Assembly (NCBI RefSeq): GCF_023008545.1
Contig: NZ_CP095398.1
Coordinates: 797,700-861,699 of the forward strand
Reading direction: 5' to 3'
Source: Natribaculum luteum
GTDB lineage: Archaea; Halobacteriota; Halobacteria; Halobacteriales; Natrialbaceae
Length of the DNA stretch: 64,000 nucleotides
Shown here: positions 36,423 through 45,177 of the stretch, in pieces
Layout: each line of letters starts with the position of its first letter
Numbering within the stretch: position 1 is the first letter of the stretch
Translations under genes and position numbers: made by a program
The notes under the pieces: model-generated
Told to the model about the DNA's origin: nothing
Database searches by the model: none
The model's input: the letters and a program-made list of their open reading frames with translations, nothing else

Positions 36423-37555
36423 GTTCCGCGACCGACTCTCCGTTGCTCGCTCTCGATAGCGTCGAGGTCCACTTCACTGACGAAACGGCCCTCATGGAGG
36501 CCATTCCAGAACGTATCAAGGAACGGTTCGGCTGGAACGAGCAGCCAGTGCGAGCCGTCGACGACGTTTCCCTCGATATCGAGGACGGAGACGTGCTGGC
36601 CATAATCGGAGAGAGCGGGAGTGGGAAAACCACGCTGGGGAAAACGGCGATCGGTCTCGAAGAGCCGACGAGCGGCTCCGTGAAGTACCGAGGCTACGAC
36701 GTTCAAGAACTCGAAGACCGGCGCCGCATCGACGACGTCGACTATCGGGATGTACGGAAGAACCTCCAGATCATTCACCAGGACTCAGACGCATCACTTA
36801 ATCCGTATCGGACCGTGATGACGTCCTTGAAAGAGCCGTTGCGGCGGTACAATCCCGAGTTGACGCACGCCGATTGTCGCCGGCGGATCCTCGAAATCTT
36901 TAACGTCGTTGGCCTCACGCCGGCCAACGAATACGCGGACCGCTATCCTCACGAACTCAGCGGAGGGGAGAAACAGCGCGTTTCGATGGTCCGAGCGATG
37001 CTCGTGGAGCCCGACCTCGTCCTCGCTGACGAGCCGGTCGCCGCCCAGGATCCGTCCCTCCGGATCAAGCTCATGGATCTGATGCTCGAGTTGCAGGATC
37101 TGTTCGACACCGCCTATATTTTTGTGTCCCATAATCTTGAACACGCCCGGTACATGACGTCAAACGGGGGTCGGATTGCAGTCATGTACCTAGGCGAAAT
37201 CGTTGAGATCGGTCCCGCGAAAGAGGTGCTGGCGAACCCGAAACACCCCTATACGAAGATACTGAAGTGGGCGTCACTGGATATTCACCCCGACGTGGCA
37301 AGACGAAAGCTCGAAATGGAGGTCCCGCTGCGGGAGTCATCGACCAAGGACGATGCAGCCACCGCAAGCGGGTGCCGGTTCCACCCGCGGTGTCCGAAAG
37401 CGAGGGAGATCTGTTCGGAACAGTCTCCTTTTGGACTTGTGTCGGACAGTAATGGTGCGGATCACGAGGCCGCGTGCTTCCGTGGCGATTCTGATCACGA
37501 GTACTGGCGAAGCGATCCTCTCGATCCGGACGGAGAAATCGAAATCTCCGAGTGA
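36419..37555 (+). CDS. dppF: Oligopeptide ABC transporter ATPase (DppF/OppF type)
   Basis: 378 residues from GTG 36419 (4-base overlap). Walker A GESGSGKTT, signature LSGGEKQRVSMVRAM, Walker B LADEPVAAQD, HNLEHAR switch region, then the C-terminal CRFHPRCPKAREICSEQ cysteine motif. The usual DEPTSALD has become DEPVAAQD. Last gene of the operon. Confidence 0.9.
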   Translation: MSSATDSPLLALDSVEVHFTDETALMEAIPERIKERFGWNEQPVRAVDDVSLDIEDGDVLAIIGESGSGKTTLGKTAIGLEEPTSGSVKYRGYDVQELEDRRRIDDVDYRDVRKNLQIIHQDSDASLNPYRTVMTSLKEPLRRYNPELTHADCRRRILEIFNVVGLTPANEYADRYPHELSGGEKQRVSMVRAMLVEPDLVLADEPVAAQDPSLRIKLMDLMLELQDLFDTAYIFVSHNLEHARYMTSNGGRIAVMYLGEIVEIGPAKEVLANPKHPYTKILKWASLDIHPDVARRKLEMEVPLRESSTKDDAATASGCRFHPRCPKAREICSEQSPFGLVSDSNGADHEAACFRGDSDHEYWRSDPLDPDGEIEISE

Positions 37556-37845
37556 AACAACGCGACTGACGAGACGCCATTTCTACCCCTGAGCGGGATA
37601 CGATCACAACGGTCCATGTCTTAAGTGGAAGGTGGCTCACCCGATGTTGGTTGGACAGGTCACTCTGACGGTCGAGGGTCTGTGGATACAATCGACGGTG
37701 CTGGCACTACCAGGAAGCCAGTTCTCGTACCCTATCTGGAGCTCGCGGTATCTTGTGTTGTATCTGTCGTCCGACCTTTTGCTTTCGGCAGCAGTGTCTA
37801 TAGTAGCCGTTAGAACTTTCTACTCATCAATTGTTGCTGAGTATA

Positions 37846-38832
37846 GTGGATCATCTCGACGAGATCTCTATCGAAGATCTGAAAAATGCCTCGACAACGT
37901 GGAGGGAAAGAAGCCGACACAAGGGATCTTAGTGGCAATAGCGTACAAAACGGCGTCACCCAGACTGAACTAGCCGAGTGGTACGATGTTCAGCGACGAA
38001 CGATCTATAGTTGACTCAAGTAGATCGATACTGATGAGTTGCTTGGGCAAGCCGTTACTGATGCTCATCGATCTGGGAGAAATCGAAAGACCGCAGAAAA
38101 AGAGTAATAACAGTTCGAAGAAACCGTCCACGGATCTCCAGAGGAAGTCGGGCTCGACGCGCCGGCGCTCGTCCAGCAGTATCTCGACGAAACCTACGAT
38201 GTCGAGTACTCAATCCCGAGTTGCCGGTGGTTGCTCAATGAAGCGGGATTGAGCTGCGAAAAACCACGCCGGAGAGCCGCTGAATCTGATGTCGATGAGC
38301 CAGAATCGTTTCGCGAAGAGATCAAAAAAGCGGCGGGAAATGGACGCCACAGTAGTCTGTATCGATGAAACCAAGAAATCTGTCCAGGTTGAGCCGCGTG
38401 CCGCGCGGAAACCACGCGGTACGCGGCCGTCCGTCAAATTGTCCGACCAACGCGACTGGGCGTGTCTCTTGGGCGCGATCACCGAGGACGGTGAACGCTT
38501 TTTCGCTCGGTTTGAAGAGTACGTGACCGGAAAACACGCCAGACATTTCATTTTAGCATTATGTAAAGAATACGAAGGAGATTTGATCATCGTGTTTGAT
38601 GGGACGCCGCACTTCCAGGCGTCGGCCGTCACGGACCTAGCGGCCCGTGACGACCTCGTGTTCGTGACGTTGCCAGCCTATTCTCCCGAACTCAATCCAG
38701 TTGAAGAGTGCTGGAGACAGCTCCAATCGGCTCTCAGCAACCGATTTTTTTGGTTTACTGACTGAACTCGTGATAGCGATCGACACAGCTCTTGATCAAC
38801 TCTCGATTCCAAATGTGAGTGATTACTTCTAA
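37846..38832 (+). pseudogene. IS630-family transposase pseudogene
   Basis: Pieces of one protein lie in changing frames: VDHLDEISIEDLKN, then DNVEGKKPTQGILVAIAYK, then NGVTQTELAEWYDVQRRTIYS (HTH) followed by two in-frame stops, QQYLDETYDVEYSIPS, and a DDE domain (38289-38760) with VFDGTPHFQAS and SPELNPVEECWRQL. The end SIPNVSDYF is at TAA 38830-38832. At least four frameshifts or stops, so it is long dead. Confidence 0.85.
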
Positions 38833-38872
38833 CGGACATTACAGGATTGGTTCACTCCGACGAACCGTCTTC

Positions 38873-38923
38873 AGGATCGCGACGCGATTCTGATGAGCTG
38901 CGAAAATCGCAACGCGATTTTCG
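38873..38923. repeat. Two short palindromes with 3-base loops
   Basis: cgaaaatcgc-aac-gcgattttcg (38901-38923) is a perfect 10-bp stem; ggatcgc-gac-gcgattc (38873-38889) has one mismatch. They lie immediately before the TnpB tail and partly inside its frame. Confidence 0.7.
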
Positions 38924-39023
38924 AACGCCTGTGAAGACTGTGACCGCTGTGGACACTCGTTCCGTGTCTGTACGTCGCGTCGTGGGAGCAGGAAGCCCCT
39001 CCTCAAGGAGCGAGCGTAAGTGA
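38890..39023 (+). pseudogene. TnpB C-terminal tail remnant
   Basis: The frame RTPVKTVTAVDTRSVSVRRVVGAGSPSS, ending at TGA 39021-39023, resembles the tail of haloarchaeal TnpB proteins (PVDTxSVSAKRVVEAGSP). The following purine-rich block with repeats of 'gagcgag' resembles the 3' end of these elements. The nuclease domain is gone. Confidence 0.5.
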
Positions 39024-39166
39024 GCGAGCAGGCAGGGGTAGTTCACTAACTGATCAATCACCAGTGAAACAATTTCTCTGCAACAACCCCTCTGCATCCA
39101 CTCACTATTGTTTATAGTGTATTTACTAAGATTATATTAATAAGTATATGTAGCAAACAAGTAGAT

Positions 39167-39232
39167 GACGTGGGCAAAGATCCAAGTGTTACCCCCACTC
39201 ACTCGGACTCGAGACAATTCTTTGCCCACGTC
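39167..39232. other. 14-bp perfect inverted repeat with 38-base spacer
   Basis: gacgtgggcaaaga at 39167-39180 and its exact complement at 39219-39232. It lies downstream of an AT-rich tract with TATA-like sequence (39130-39150), so it could be transcribed as a small hairpin RNA, or be the ends of a tiny mobile unit. No gene is inside. Confidence 0.5.
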
Positions 39233-39339
39233 CTTCCAGTCTGAAACCAATCATCCTCGGCCTTCGGCCGGTGTTTCTTCGATATCGATGAAGATACCAT
39301 CCCACAGTGATAAGAGGGTCTGGGTTGGCGACTTACTCG

Positions 39340-39699
39340 ATGCGAATTACGGTCATTGGCAGCGGATACGTCGGGACGACGATCGCGGCGTTTTTCGGCG
39401 TCTCTCTCTGGCCAACGGTGGCAGACACGGGAACCGGCGGAGCCGTCGTCCTCGTCAGTGCCATCCTCTTCGTTCCCTCTCTCGCACAGATGTTGGGGTA
39501 CTGGACCGGAACGAGACGACTGTTCGAACTCACGTACCTGCTGCTCTGGTACATCGGTCCGCTCAACCAGGTCCCGGCGCTGGACTTTGCCGGCGCCACA
39601 TCGGAAACGCTCGGAACGACGACACCACTGGCATTCGGCGGGATGGTCTGGCAGCACTCGTGGCTACGTTCACGCACTGATATCACCAGACGTAGATAG
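39340..39699 (+). pseudogene. Chimeric ORF: UDP-sugar dehydrogenase start joined to a membrane-protein end
   Basis: The frame starts MRITVIGSGYVGTTIAA, the NAD-binding start of UDP-glucose/GDP-mannose dehydrogenases, but after about 17 codons changes into hydrophobic sequence (FVPSLAQMLGYWTGTRRLFELTYLLLWYIGPLNQVPALDF) that resembles the C-terminal end of a haloarchaeal ABC-type membrane protein. No dehydrogenase catalytic domain follows. The likely origin is a deletion that fused two genes. Probably nonfunctional, though the frame is open for 120 codons. Confidence 0.55.
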
Positions 39700-39904
39700 T
39701 TGTACGTGAGACGCCAGCGATGATTGTTCCACTCGAGGTGACCCGGGCCATCGACCTTGACTACCTTCTTCAGGATAGTCGGCTGGACGATCTGGCCTGA
39801 TTCGAAGTCTTCGACAACCATCCCCTCCGACTACTAGTAAAATTACTTATATTTATATAGGTCTCTTTCATCGGCGATTACACACGAGAGCCGTGATTTG
39901 ATCG

Positions 39905-40456
39905 TTACAGTGTCTCTTCCTGCCAGTGATCGACGAGCGCCTCGGCAGCTTCGATAGCGGTCGTCCGATCAGGTGCTGGCGAAGAATCGATGATGCGGGT
40001 AGCCGATACTACACCCACGGCGTTACGATCGCGGACCACGACGATCCCAAATACGTTGACTTCGTTGTAGATCGCTTCATCGCCGATATCGATCGACTCG
40101 CCAGTCGTGAGGAACTCGTCAGCTAATTCTTCAAGCGCCACCTCGAGATCCTCGTCTCCCTCGACTAGGTCTCCGAATGCCGCCTCGAGATCCTCGTCCT
40201 CGTCAATGAGCAAGACACCGATCCGCACGAACCGATTCCCGGATTGGAAGCTGCGGCTGTTTTCGGCCTCGTTGTCTATGTCTTCGTTCTCCTCGAACTC
40301 GTTCCACTCGGGGCCAAGAATGTCAGCCGGTGGGACGAGTTCCGCTTCGTCGGTGTAGACGTCCTCCTGGCCAGTGACCACGCCAGACGTGGCCACTGCC
40401 ACCGCTGTTGTACTTCCCGCCACGAGGAATTGCCGCCGCGTGTGGTCGCGTGGCAT
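39905..40456 (-). CDS. Tat-exported acidic protein of unknown function
   Basis: 183 residues. Twin-arginine signal HTRRQFLVAGSTTAVAVATSGVVTG without a lipobox Cys, so probably secreted. The mature part is very acidic (EENEDIDNEAEN; LIDEDEDLEAAFGDLVEGDEDLE) and resembles no catalytic family I know. Single gene with IS relics on both sides. Confidence 0.7.
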   Translation of the reverse strand: MPRDHTRRQFLVAGSTTAVAVATSGVVTGQEDVYTDEAELVPPADILGPEWNEFEENEDIDNEAENSRSFQSGNRFVRIGVLLIDEDEDLEAAFGDLVEGDEDLEVALEELADEFLTTGESIDIGDEAIYNEVNVFGIVVVRDRNAVGVVSATRIIDSSPAPDRTTAIEAAEALVDHWQEETL

Positions 40457-40571
40457 ACGTCGCGCTCCCAGATGTGGCGAAATAAGTATGTTCTAAGTCA
40501 GATGCGAGTTTCAAACGAAGCGGTCTTTCTCGAGTTCGAGTTCGTCTTCCAGCAGATTGGCTTTGTCAACC

Positions 40572-40703
40572 GCCTCGGGGTCACGTGGTTCGAGACGCTT
40601 CGCGTCTCGTCACTGAGCGAAGCCGAAGGCGTCGCGAGGTCTGCGAACGCGTTGCGTTCGCCCGATCACGGAAGATCGAAGATCTTCCGAACGACCCCGA
40701 GGC
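40572..40703 (-). other. Structured element: long stem enclosing four triloop hairpins
   Basis: Outer arms gcctcggggtc (40572-40582) and gaccccgaggc (40693-40703). Inside are hairpins cgagacgc-ttc-gcgtctcg (40591-40609), gcgaagcc-gaa-ggcgtcgc (40616-40634, one mismatch), gcgaacgc-gtt-gcgttcgc (40643-40661) and cggaagatc-gaa-gatcttccg (40669-40689). It begins 20 bases downstream of the TnpB relic stop codon, where TnpB elements encode their guide RNA. It could be a relic omegaRNA, or an array of dispersed palindromes. Confidence 0.55.
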
Positions 40704-40722
40704 TTGTCAGTGGCCTCCCGTT

Positions 40723-41000
40723 CTACCCGAGTAACTCGGTAGGCGTGAAAGTGCCGTTCACGTTCAACGTCCCTGATTTAAGGGCCAGTTGACCGGTAGC
40801 CCATCCATCGCGAGACGTCTGCCTGCGATGGATATACCCACAGTATCGATTCGCAATGTTCTTCGCCGTCGCAAACGCTTCGCGTTTGCTGCCCGTCAGA
40901 CGCAGTCTGACGACCGCGTTATAATCCGCGTTCACCCCATACCCATACGACTGACACCTCGAACTCCTTGTCGTCGCGGTTGTCCTCGTGGGTGAATGAA
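40723..41000 (-). pseudogene. TnpB C-terminal remnant with a palindromic in-frame insertion
   Basis: The minus-strand residues KEFE/CQSYGYGVNADYNA...AKNIANRYCGYIHRRQTSRDGWATGQLALKSGTLNVNG are the zinc-ribbon and last RuvC motif of an IS1341-type TnpB. A frameshift separates KEFE from CQS, and the second zinc Cys is Tyr. Between NADYNA and AKNIANRY, 48 bases (40867-40914, 16 codons) are inserted; they contain two perfect palindromes with 3-base loops (40871-40889 and 40895-40911). The stop is at 40723-40725. Confidence 0.75.
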
Positions 41001-41192
41001 ACAGGCGATGGTGAACGAAACTGCTTCCACCAGTGTCAAGATCGAACGAACGCACCTACTTCCGCGCGAGCGTGTTCGGTACGGGCTTCAAACTGGTAGC
41101 GAGGCGGATTCCCCGCCCGACCGTGCGCGGGGCTGTTGACCTGCATCCGAACTGATCGAGCATACAACTCGAGTGACAGCGGTCACTTGACG

Positions 41193-42167
41193 TCACTTCG
41201 TCGAACTGTCCGGAATCTGGGTATACGATCCGATCATCGCACCGTCGAGGTCGAGTCCGCCGAGGGTGGCACCTTCGTCGATAATCGATCCGCGCACAGT
41301 TGTCGCTTCGAGCGTCACGTCCGAAAAGATCACCGCTCGCTCGACGTCGACGTCGACGAGGGTCGTCTCCGGCAGTACGTGAACGTTCGAACCGATCGTG
41401 GCGTTCTCGAGGGACGCCGTTTCGTCGATCCGCGATTCGCCGTCGAGGTGCCAGGCGACGGCGTCGAGATAACTCTCCCGGGTGCCGACGTCGAACCAGG
41501 CCCCCTCGAAGGTGTACGCGTACGTTGGTTCCCGGGACTGGAGCCACTCGACGAACCGTCCGGGTTCGTCCGGATCGTTCCCCGCCTCGAGATACGTCGA
41601 GAGCAAGGACAGCGTCTCTCGAGGAAACGCGTAGCAACCGGTCGAAACGCACGTTCCCGTCGGTTCGGCGGGCTTTTCCCGAAAATCGACCACGCGATCG
41701 TCGTCGAGGTCGACGACTCCGTAAGAGGCGGCTCGCTCAGGAGAGTCGACGTCGGAGACGGCGATCGTCGGCGCGTCCGTTCGATCGAAAAAATCGAGAA
41801 AGGTCCCGATCTCGAACTCGAAGAGATTGTCGCCGGCGATCACCAACAGGTCGTCGTCGATTCCTTCTCGGTCGATCAGGTCCTCGAGTGCGCCGACGAC
41901 GCCGAATTTCTCGTCTTCTGCGCGCGTTTCTTCGATCGACAGTCGTGGTTTGTCGTACGCGCTAGCCGCCAGGTGGGCGTCGAAGTCGGCGGCAAACCGC
42001 TCGTTCGTACTGACGTACACCGTTTCGATTCGATCGGTTGCCTCGAGTTCGGCGTAGATTCGGTCGACGATGGTCGTCTCTCCGAACGGGAGAAACATCT
42101 TCGGTCGGTGTCTCGTGATCGGCCACAGTCGGGTCGCGTAGCCGCCAGCGAGGACGATCGCTTTCAT
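41193..42167 (-). CDS. Sugar-phosphate nucleotidyltransferase
   Basis: 324 residues. LAGGYATRLWPITRHRPKMFLPFGE (residues 6-30) is the nucleotide-binding signature of glucose-1-phosphate thymidylyl/uridylyl-transferases; GDN near residue 112 is the metal site. The C-terminal third (IDETASLENATIGSNVHVLPETTLVDVDVERAVIFSD) is a left-handed beta-helix as in GlmU-like enzymes. It makes an NDP-sugar, probably for surface glycans or S-layer glycosylation. Sugar and nucleotide are not predictable. A dehydrogenase start (39340) nearby suggests that a sugar-nucleotide cluster once stood here. Confidence 0.88.
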   Translation of the reverse strand: MKAIVLAGGYATRLWPITRHRPKMFLPFGETTIVDRIYAELEATDRIETVYVSTNERFAADFDAHLAASAYDKPRLSIEETRAEDEKFGVVGALEDLIDREGIDDDLLVIAGDNLFEFEIGTFLDFFDRTDAPTIAVSDVDSPERAASYGVVDLDDDRVVDFREKPAEPTGTCVSTGCYAFPRETLSLLSTYLEAGNDPDEPGRFVEWLQSREPTYAYTFEGAWFDVGTRESYLDAVAWHLDGESRIDETASLENATIGSNVHVLPETTLVDVDVERAVIFSDVTLEATTVRGSIIDEGATLGGLDLDGAMIGSYTQIPDSSTK

Positions 42168-42702
42168 GGTTCAGATCTCCGGAAGGGACGCCGTTCGCAT
42201 CAACCATCGTGACCGCAGTACGTAGGTGGGGTGGGACTACTGATGCGGCCACACTGGTCGTGTGCATCGGGAACGAACAGAATGCGATTGCCTCCTCGAA
42301 CGGTCGAGTGCTCGAGTCTCCTGTCCAAATTTCTCGTCACGCGCATCCTGATCGAAGCCTCACGGCTTTAACCCCCACGACCCCGGTGGTAAACCTTTCA
42401 TCGGGACCAGTCCGACGGGTGATCCGTAGTCCGGTGGTTCTCGCCGTGGATCTGCACGTGAATACGATACGCCGTCTCGCGATTACCCGAGACGCTTCAC
42501 ACCACTATATGAGCGAGATCAGTCTGCCGAGAGTGACGAAGAACGTCATGAAATTGCCCTCGAGATGGGGAAACTTGACGGACGCCGGCACGCCGAGATC
42601 TACGTCGCCCTCGAGAACGAGTGACCGTTCAGCATCTTTCGAGGCGGAGCCCCGGCCTTAACGAGCGAGGGCAGCAGCCCGAGCGAAGGAGGGCGGGGTC
42701 GG
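42168..42702 (+). other. Intergenic region with a coding-like fragment at 42480-42624
   Basis: The frame ending at TGA 42622-42624 reads ERHEIALEMGKLDGRRHAEIYVALENE, which has clear haloarchaeal coding character but no safe start and no recognised family; it may be the end of a decayed gene. The rest holds nothing I recognise. Confidence 0.35.
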
Positions 42703-43665
42703 TTACTGCAGCAGTGCCTCGTTCTTTGGATCGTGGAATTTCGGATAGAACTCGACCTTGTTGTACCGTTCCGTGGCTTCGTAGCGTCCGTATCCGAGGA
42801 CCTGAAACGCTTCGGGTGGCTGGACGCCCATTCGGACGAAACAATCTCGGATCTGGCACTTGAGATTAAATGCGAGATATTCTTGGAAGTCTTCAGGCGA
42901 TTGTAGATCGATCGGCACGAGTTCGAAGCGCGCGTCTGGCTCACGGTCCAGTGGCTGTGTTGCCTCAGTCACATGCTCGCGGCCACGACTGTCGAGATAC
43001 GCCATGTGCAACGCTGAGACCGAGTCGATGTACGCTGCTTCGGAGACGTCAATGTCGTTTTCGGCAACGAGATCGCCGAGTGCGTCGCCGAACTCTTCCC
43101 AGGCAGTCCGCTCGTTAGTATCGAGGTCCGTAACTGACTGTTCGTGGGCGTCCGGTTCGTCAAGATCGATCCCATACTCACTCGCAAGAGAGATTGCTCC
43201 CTCAGCGACCTCGGTTTCAGTCGGGTCAACGCCGAGATATATGTCTTTCCGGTAGAGGACAGACTCCTCGTCAACTCCAGATGGAATATCCACGATGCGC
43301 TCGGTGTCGATGTGGTGACTCGCCATCTGCTGGTAGAGATCTCCGAACAGGTCCATGCACTTCTCGGTGGACATCGACTCGATGGCCTGCCGGACGAGGT
43401 TCAGCCGTTCCGGATGGATCAGCGGTGGAACCGTGTCGTAACCCCTCTCGGCGAAGATGTAGTACTGGGCGAACTTCCGTGCTTGGTGAATATGTTCGCT
43501 CTCATGAGGTGTTCGTTTGGACGGGTCGTCCGGATAGCCGTCTTGCTGGTGGCCTGGAATTTGACCGTCTTCTTTCCGAACATCCATTATATGTTCTGTC
43601 CCACCGTTGTCGCGTAGATTAACGCCTACCAAATCCTCTGTTTCACCAGTGATAACTGCCTTCAT
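42703..43665 (-). CDS. Partner protein of the DUF4157 gene (copy 1)
   Basis: 320 residues, soluble and acidic, family not recognised. Its start lies 3 bases after the stop of the DUF4157 gene (copy 1), so the two form a translational pair. From TEKCMDLF (about residue 100) to the end it is almost identical to the protein at 45178-46143, at the DNA level too, while the N-terminal third differs. It could be an immunity, adaptor or effector-binding protein; there is no direct evidence. Confidence 0.7.
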   Translation of the reverse strand: MKAVITGETEDLVGVNLRDNGGTEHIMDVRKEDGQIPGHQQDGYPDDPSKRTPHESEHIHQARKFAQYYIFAERGYDTVPPLIHPERLNLVRQAIESMSTEKCMDLFGDLYQQMASHHIDTERIVDIPSGVDEESVLYRKDIYLGVDPTETEVAEGAISLASEYGIDLDEPDAHEQSVTDLDTNERTAWEEFGDALGDLVAENDIDVSEAAYIDSVSALHMAYLDSRGREHVTEATQPLDREPDARFELVPIDLQSPEDFQEYLAFNLKCQIRDCFVRMGVQPPEAFQVLGYGRYEATERYNKVEFYPKFHDPKNEALLQ

Positions 43666-43667
43666 AA

Positions 43668-45080
43668 CTAAACATTGCCTCCTTCACCAACCACAGTTTC
43701 AGACCCAGTCTCAACATCATCGTGGTACCGTTCCAGAGCATCTTTGACACGCTGGTCAATGACGGTGAGCAAATCACTGGCCGACTCGGCGGCGCTGGTC
43801 ATCGCCTGCGTGCCATCATCGAAGAGACGTTCGTAGATGCCACCCACTGCGCCACCGGCGAACCCGCCAACAAGTGTGCCAACCCCTGGGCCCATCAGTG
43901 CCGTCCCGACAAGTCCGCCAGTCGCCGCCAGCGTTCCTTTGCCAGTTTCGGCGCCGACCTTCTCGGCGGTAGACTGGCCAGTGTTTTTGACCTCGGTGAA
44001 CAGCTTCTGTTGGTTCTCAGCCAGCGCTTCGACCTTGGCAGCGATCTGACCTTTCCCCTGAACGTCGGTCATCACCGGTGCAGGGTCGTTACCAAGCACG
44101 TCCTTGCCCTTCTGGACGAATGATTTGCCTGGGTATCGCTGCAGATGTACCTCGGTCTTGGCCATCCGCTGAATGCCCAATTTGCCACCTTGTATCACTC
44201 GCTGAGCAGTCTCTTCGGCCTCACGTTCTAACTGCGGATCAGGATCGATCTCGAGACCGAGATCCTCCTGCGGCAGCATCGACACGGCCCCGCCGGTCTG
44301 CTGGCGGACGTGTGCCAACTCATGTGCGAGCACGTGCTGCCCCGCCGGTGATTCGGGGTCGTACTCGCCGCTGTTGAACGCGACGTGATTCCCAACAGTG
44401 AACGCCCGTGCGTTGATCTGCTCGCAGGCCTGCGCAGCCTTCGGCCTGGTATGAATCCGGACGTCACCGAGCGAGTCGCCCATTCGATCTTCCATCACAC
44501 GCTGGACCGACGGATCCAGCGACCGGCCAGGCGAGGAAATAACGTCCCGGACCGAGTCGGGAACCTGTGTCTCACCTGCTGAATTCGTGTCCCGTGTCGC
44601 CGCGGCTCGCTGGAGCGACGTTGGCGCACCACGATGCCAGTGCTTGGCGGAACACGGATCGTTCGTTGCCCGCTCGGTGGCTGATTCGGTTCGCTTCCTT
44701 ACCCGCTCGAGGCGTTCGGCGGCACCGAGTCCGCCGATCGAGTGGGGCATTTCTCCATCTGCTGCTGATGTGCCGCTCGGCCGCTGGACTGTGGCGTCTG
44801 CGGTATGCGACTGTCGGATCGAAAGCGGCGTCGACGACGTCGACTCGTCGGACGACCGCTGCGATCGCTGAGCATATCGTCCCATCGCTGTGATATCTAC
44901 TTGCTTTCGGTTGTTGTAAATCGCCTGAAGGGCAGCACCCGAAAGCGATCCCATGATTTGTCCGAAGGGCAGCCCTGACTGTTTCCCGGCTTGGGTCATC
45001 CCCATCTTGAGGGCTTCCCCGGTACCGGCGTCGCTCATCTTCTGGAAAATGTTCCCCTCCAAGTTTGATCGACAGTTCAT
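43668..45080 (-). CDS. DUF4157 (eCIS-type) protein with glycine-zipper C-terminus (copy 1)
   Basis: 470 residues. The DUF4157 domain covers about residues 170-300 and has the zinc-protease-like motif HVLAHELAHVRQQ (HELAH 253-257) preceded by the typical FTVGNHVAFNSGEYDP. After a linker, residues 375-414 form a Gly-rich hydrophobic zipper (GTLAATGGLVGTALMGPGVGTLVGGFAGG) able to insert into a membrane. DUF4157 proteins are linked to extracellular contractile injection systems, often as cargo or processing proteins. No sheath or baseplate gene is in the window. The N-terminal 165 residues are polar, low complexity. Confidence 0.78.
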   Translation of the reverse strand: MNCRSNLEGNIFQKMSDAGTGEALKMGMTQAGKQSGLPFGQIMGSLSGAALQAIYNNRKQVDITAMGRYAQRSQRSSDESTSSTPLSIRQSHTADATVQRPSGTSAADGEMPHSIGGLGAAERLERVRKRTESATERATNDPCSAKHWHRGAPTSLQRAAATRDTNSAGETQVPDSVRDVISSPGRSLDPSVQRVMEDRMGDSLGDVRIHTRPKAAQACEQINARAFTVGNHVAFNSGEYDPESPAGQHVLAHELAHVRQQTGGAVSMLPQEDLGLEIDPDPQLEREAEETAQRVIQGGKLGIQRMAKTEVHLQRYPGKSFVQKGKDVLGNDPAPVMTDVQGKGQIAAKVEALAENQQKLFTEVKNTGQSTAEKVGAETGKGTLAATGGLVGTALMGPGVGTLVGGFAGGAVGGIYERLFDDGTQAMTSAAESASDLLTVIDQRVKDALERYHDDVETGSETVVGEGGNV

Positions 45081-45177
45081 TGACTTTGACTTGCAGTTAG
45101 TCCTGATTCGCTACCAGCGTGTGAGAGCGCTACAGTGGTGAATCAACGGTTCTGACAGACATCCACATACAAGACCG

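Noticed and set aside
37632..37973. 113-codon plus-strand frame before the IS630 relic
   Set aside because: The second half is the IS630 relic in a shifted frame; the first half has no family resemblance or promoter.
39700..39821. Minus-strand frame starting MVVEDFESGQIVQPT
   Set aside because: About 45 residues look coding-like, but the frame then degrades and matches no family; at most a gene fragment.
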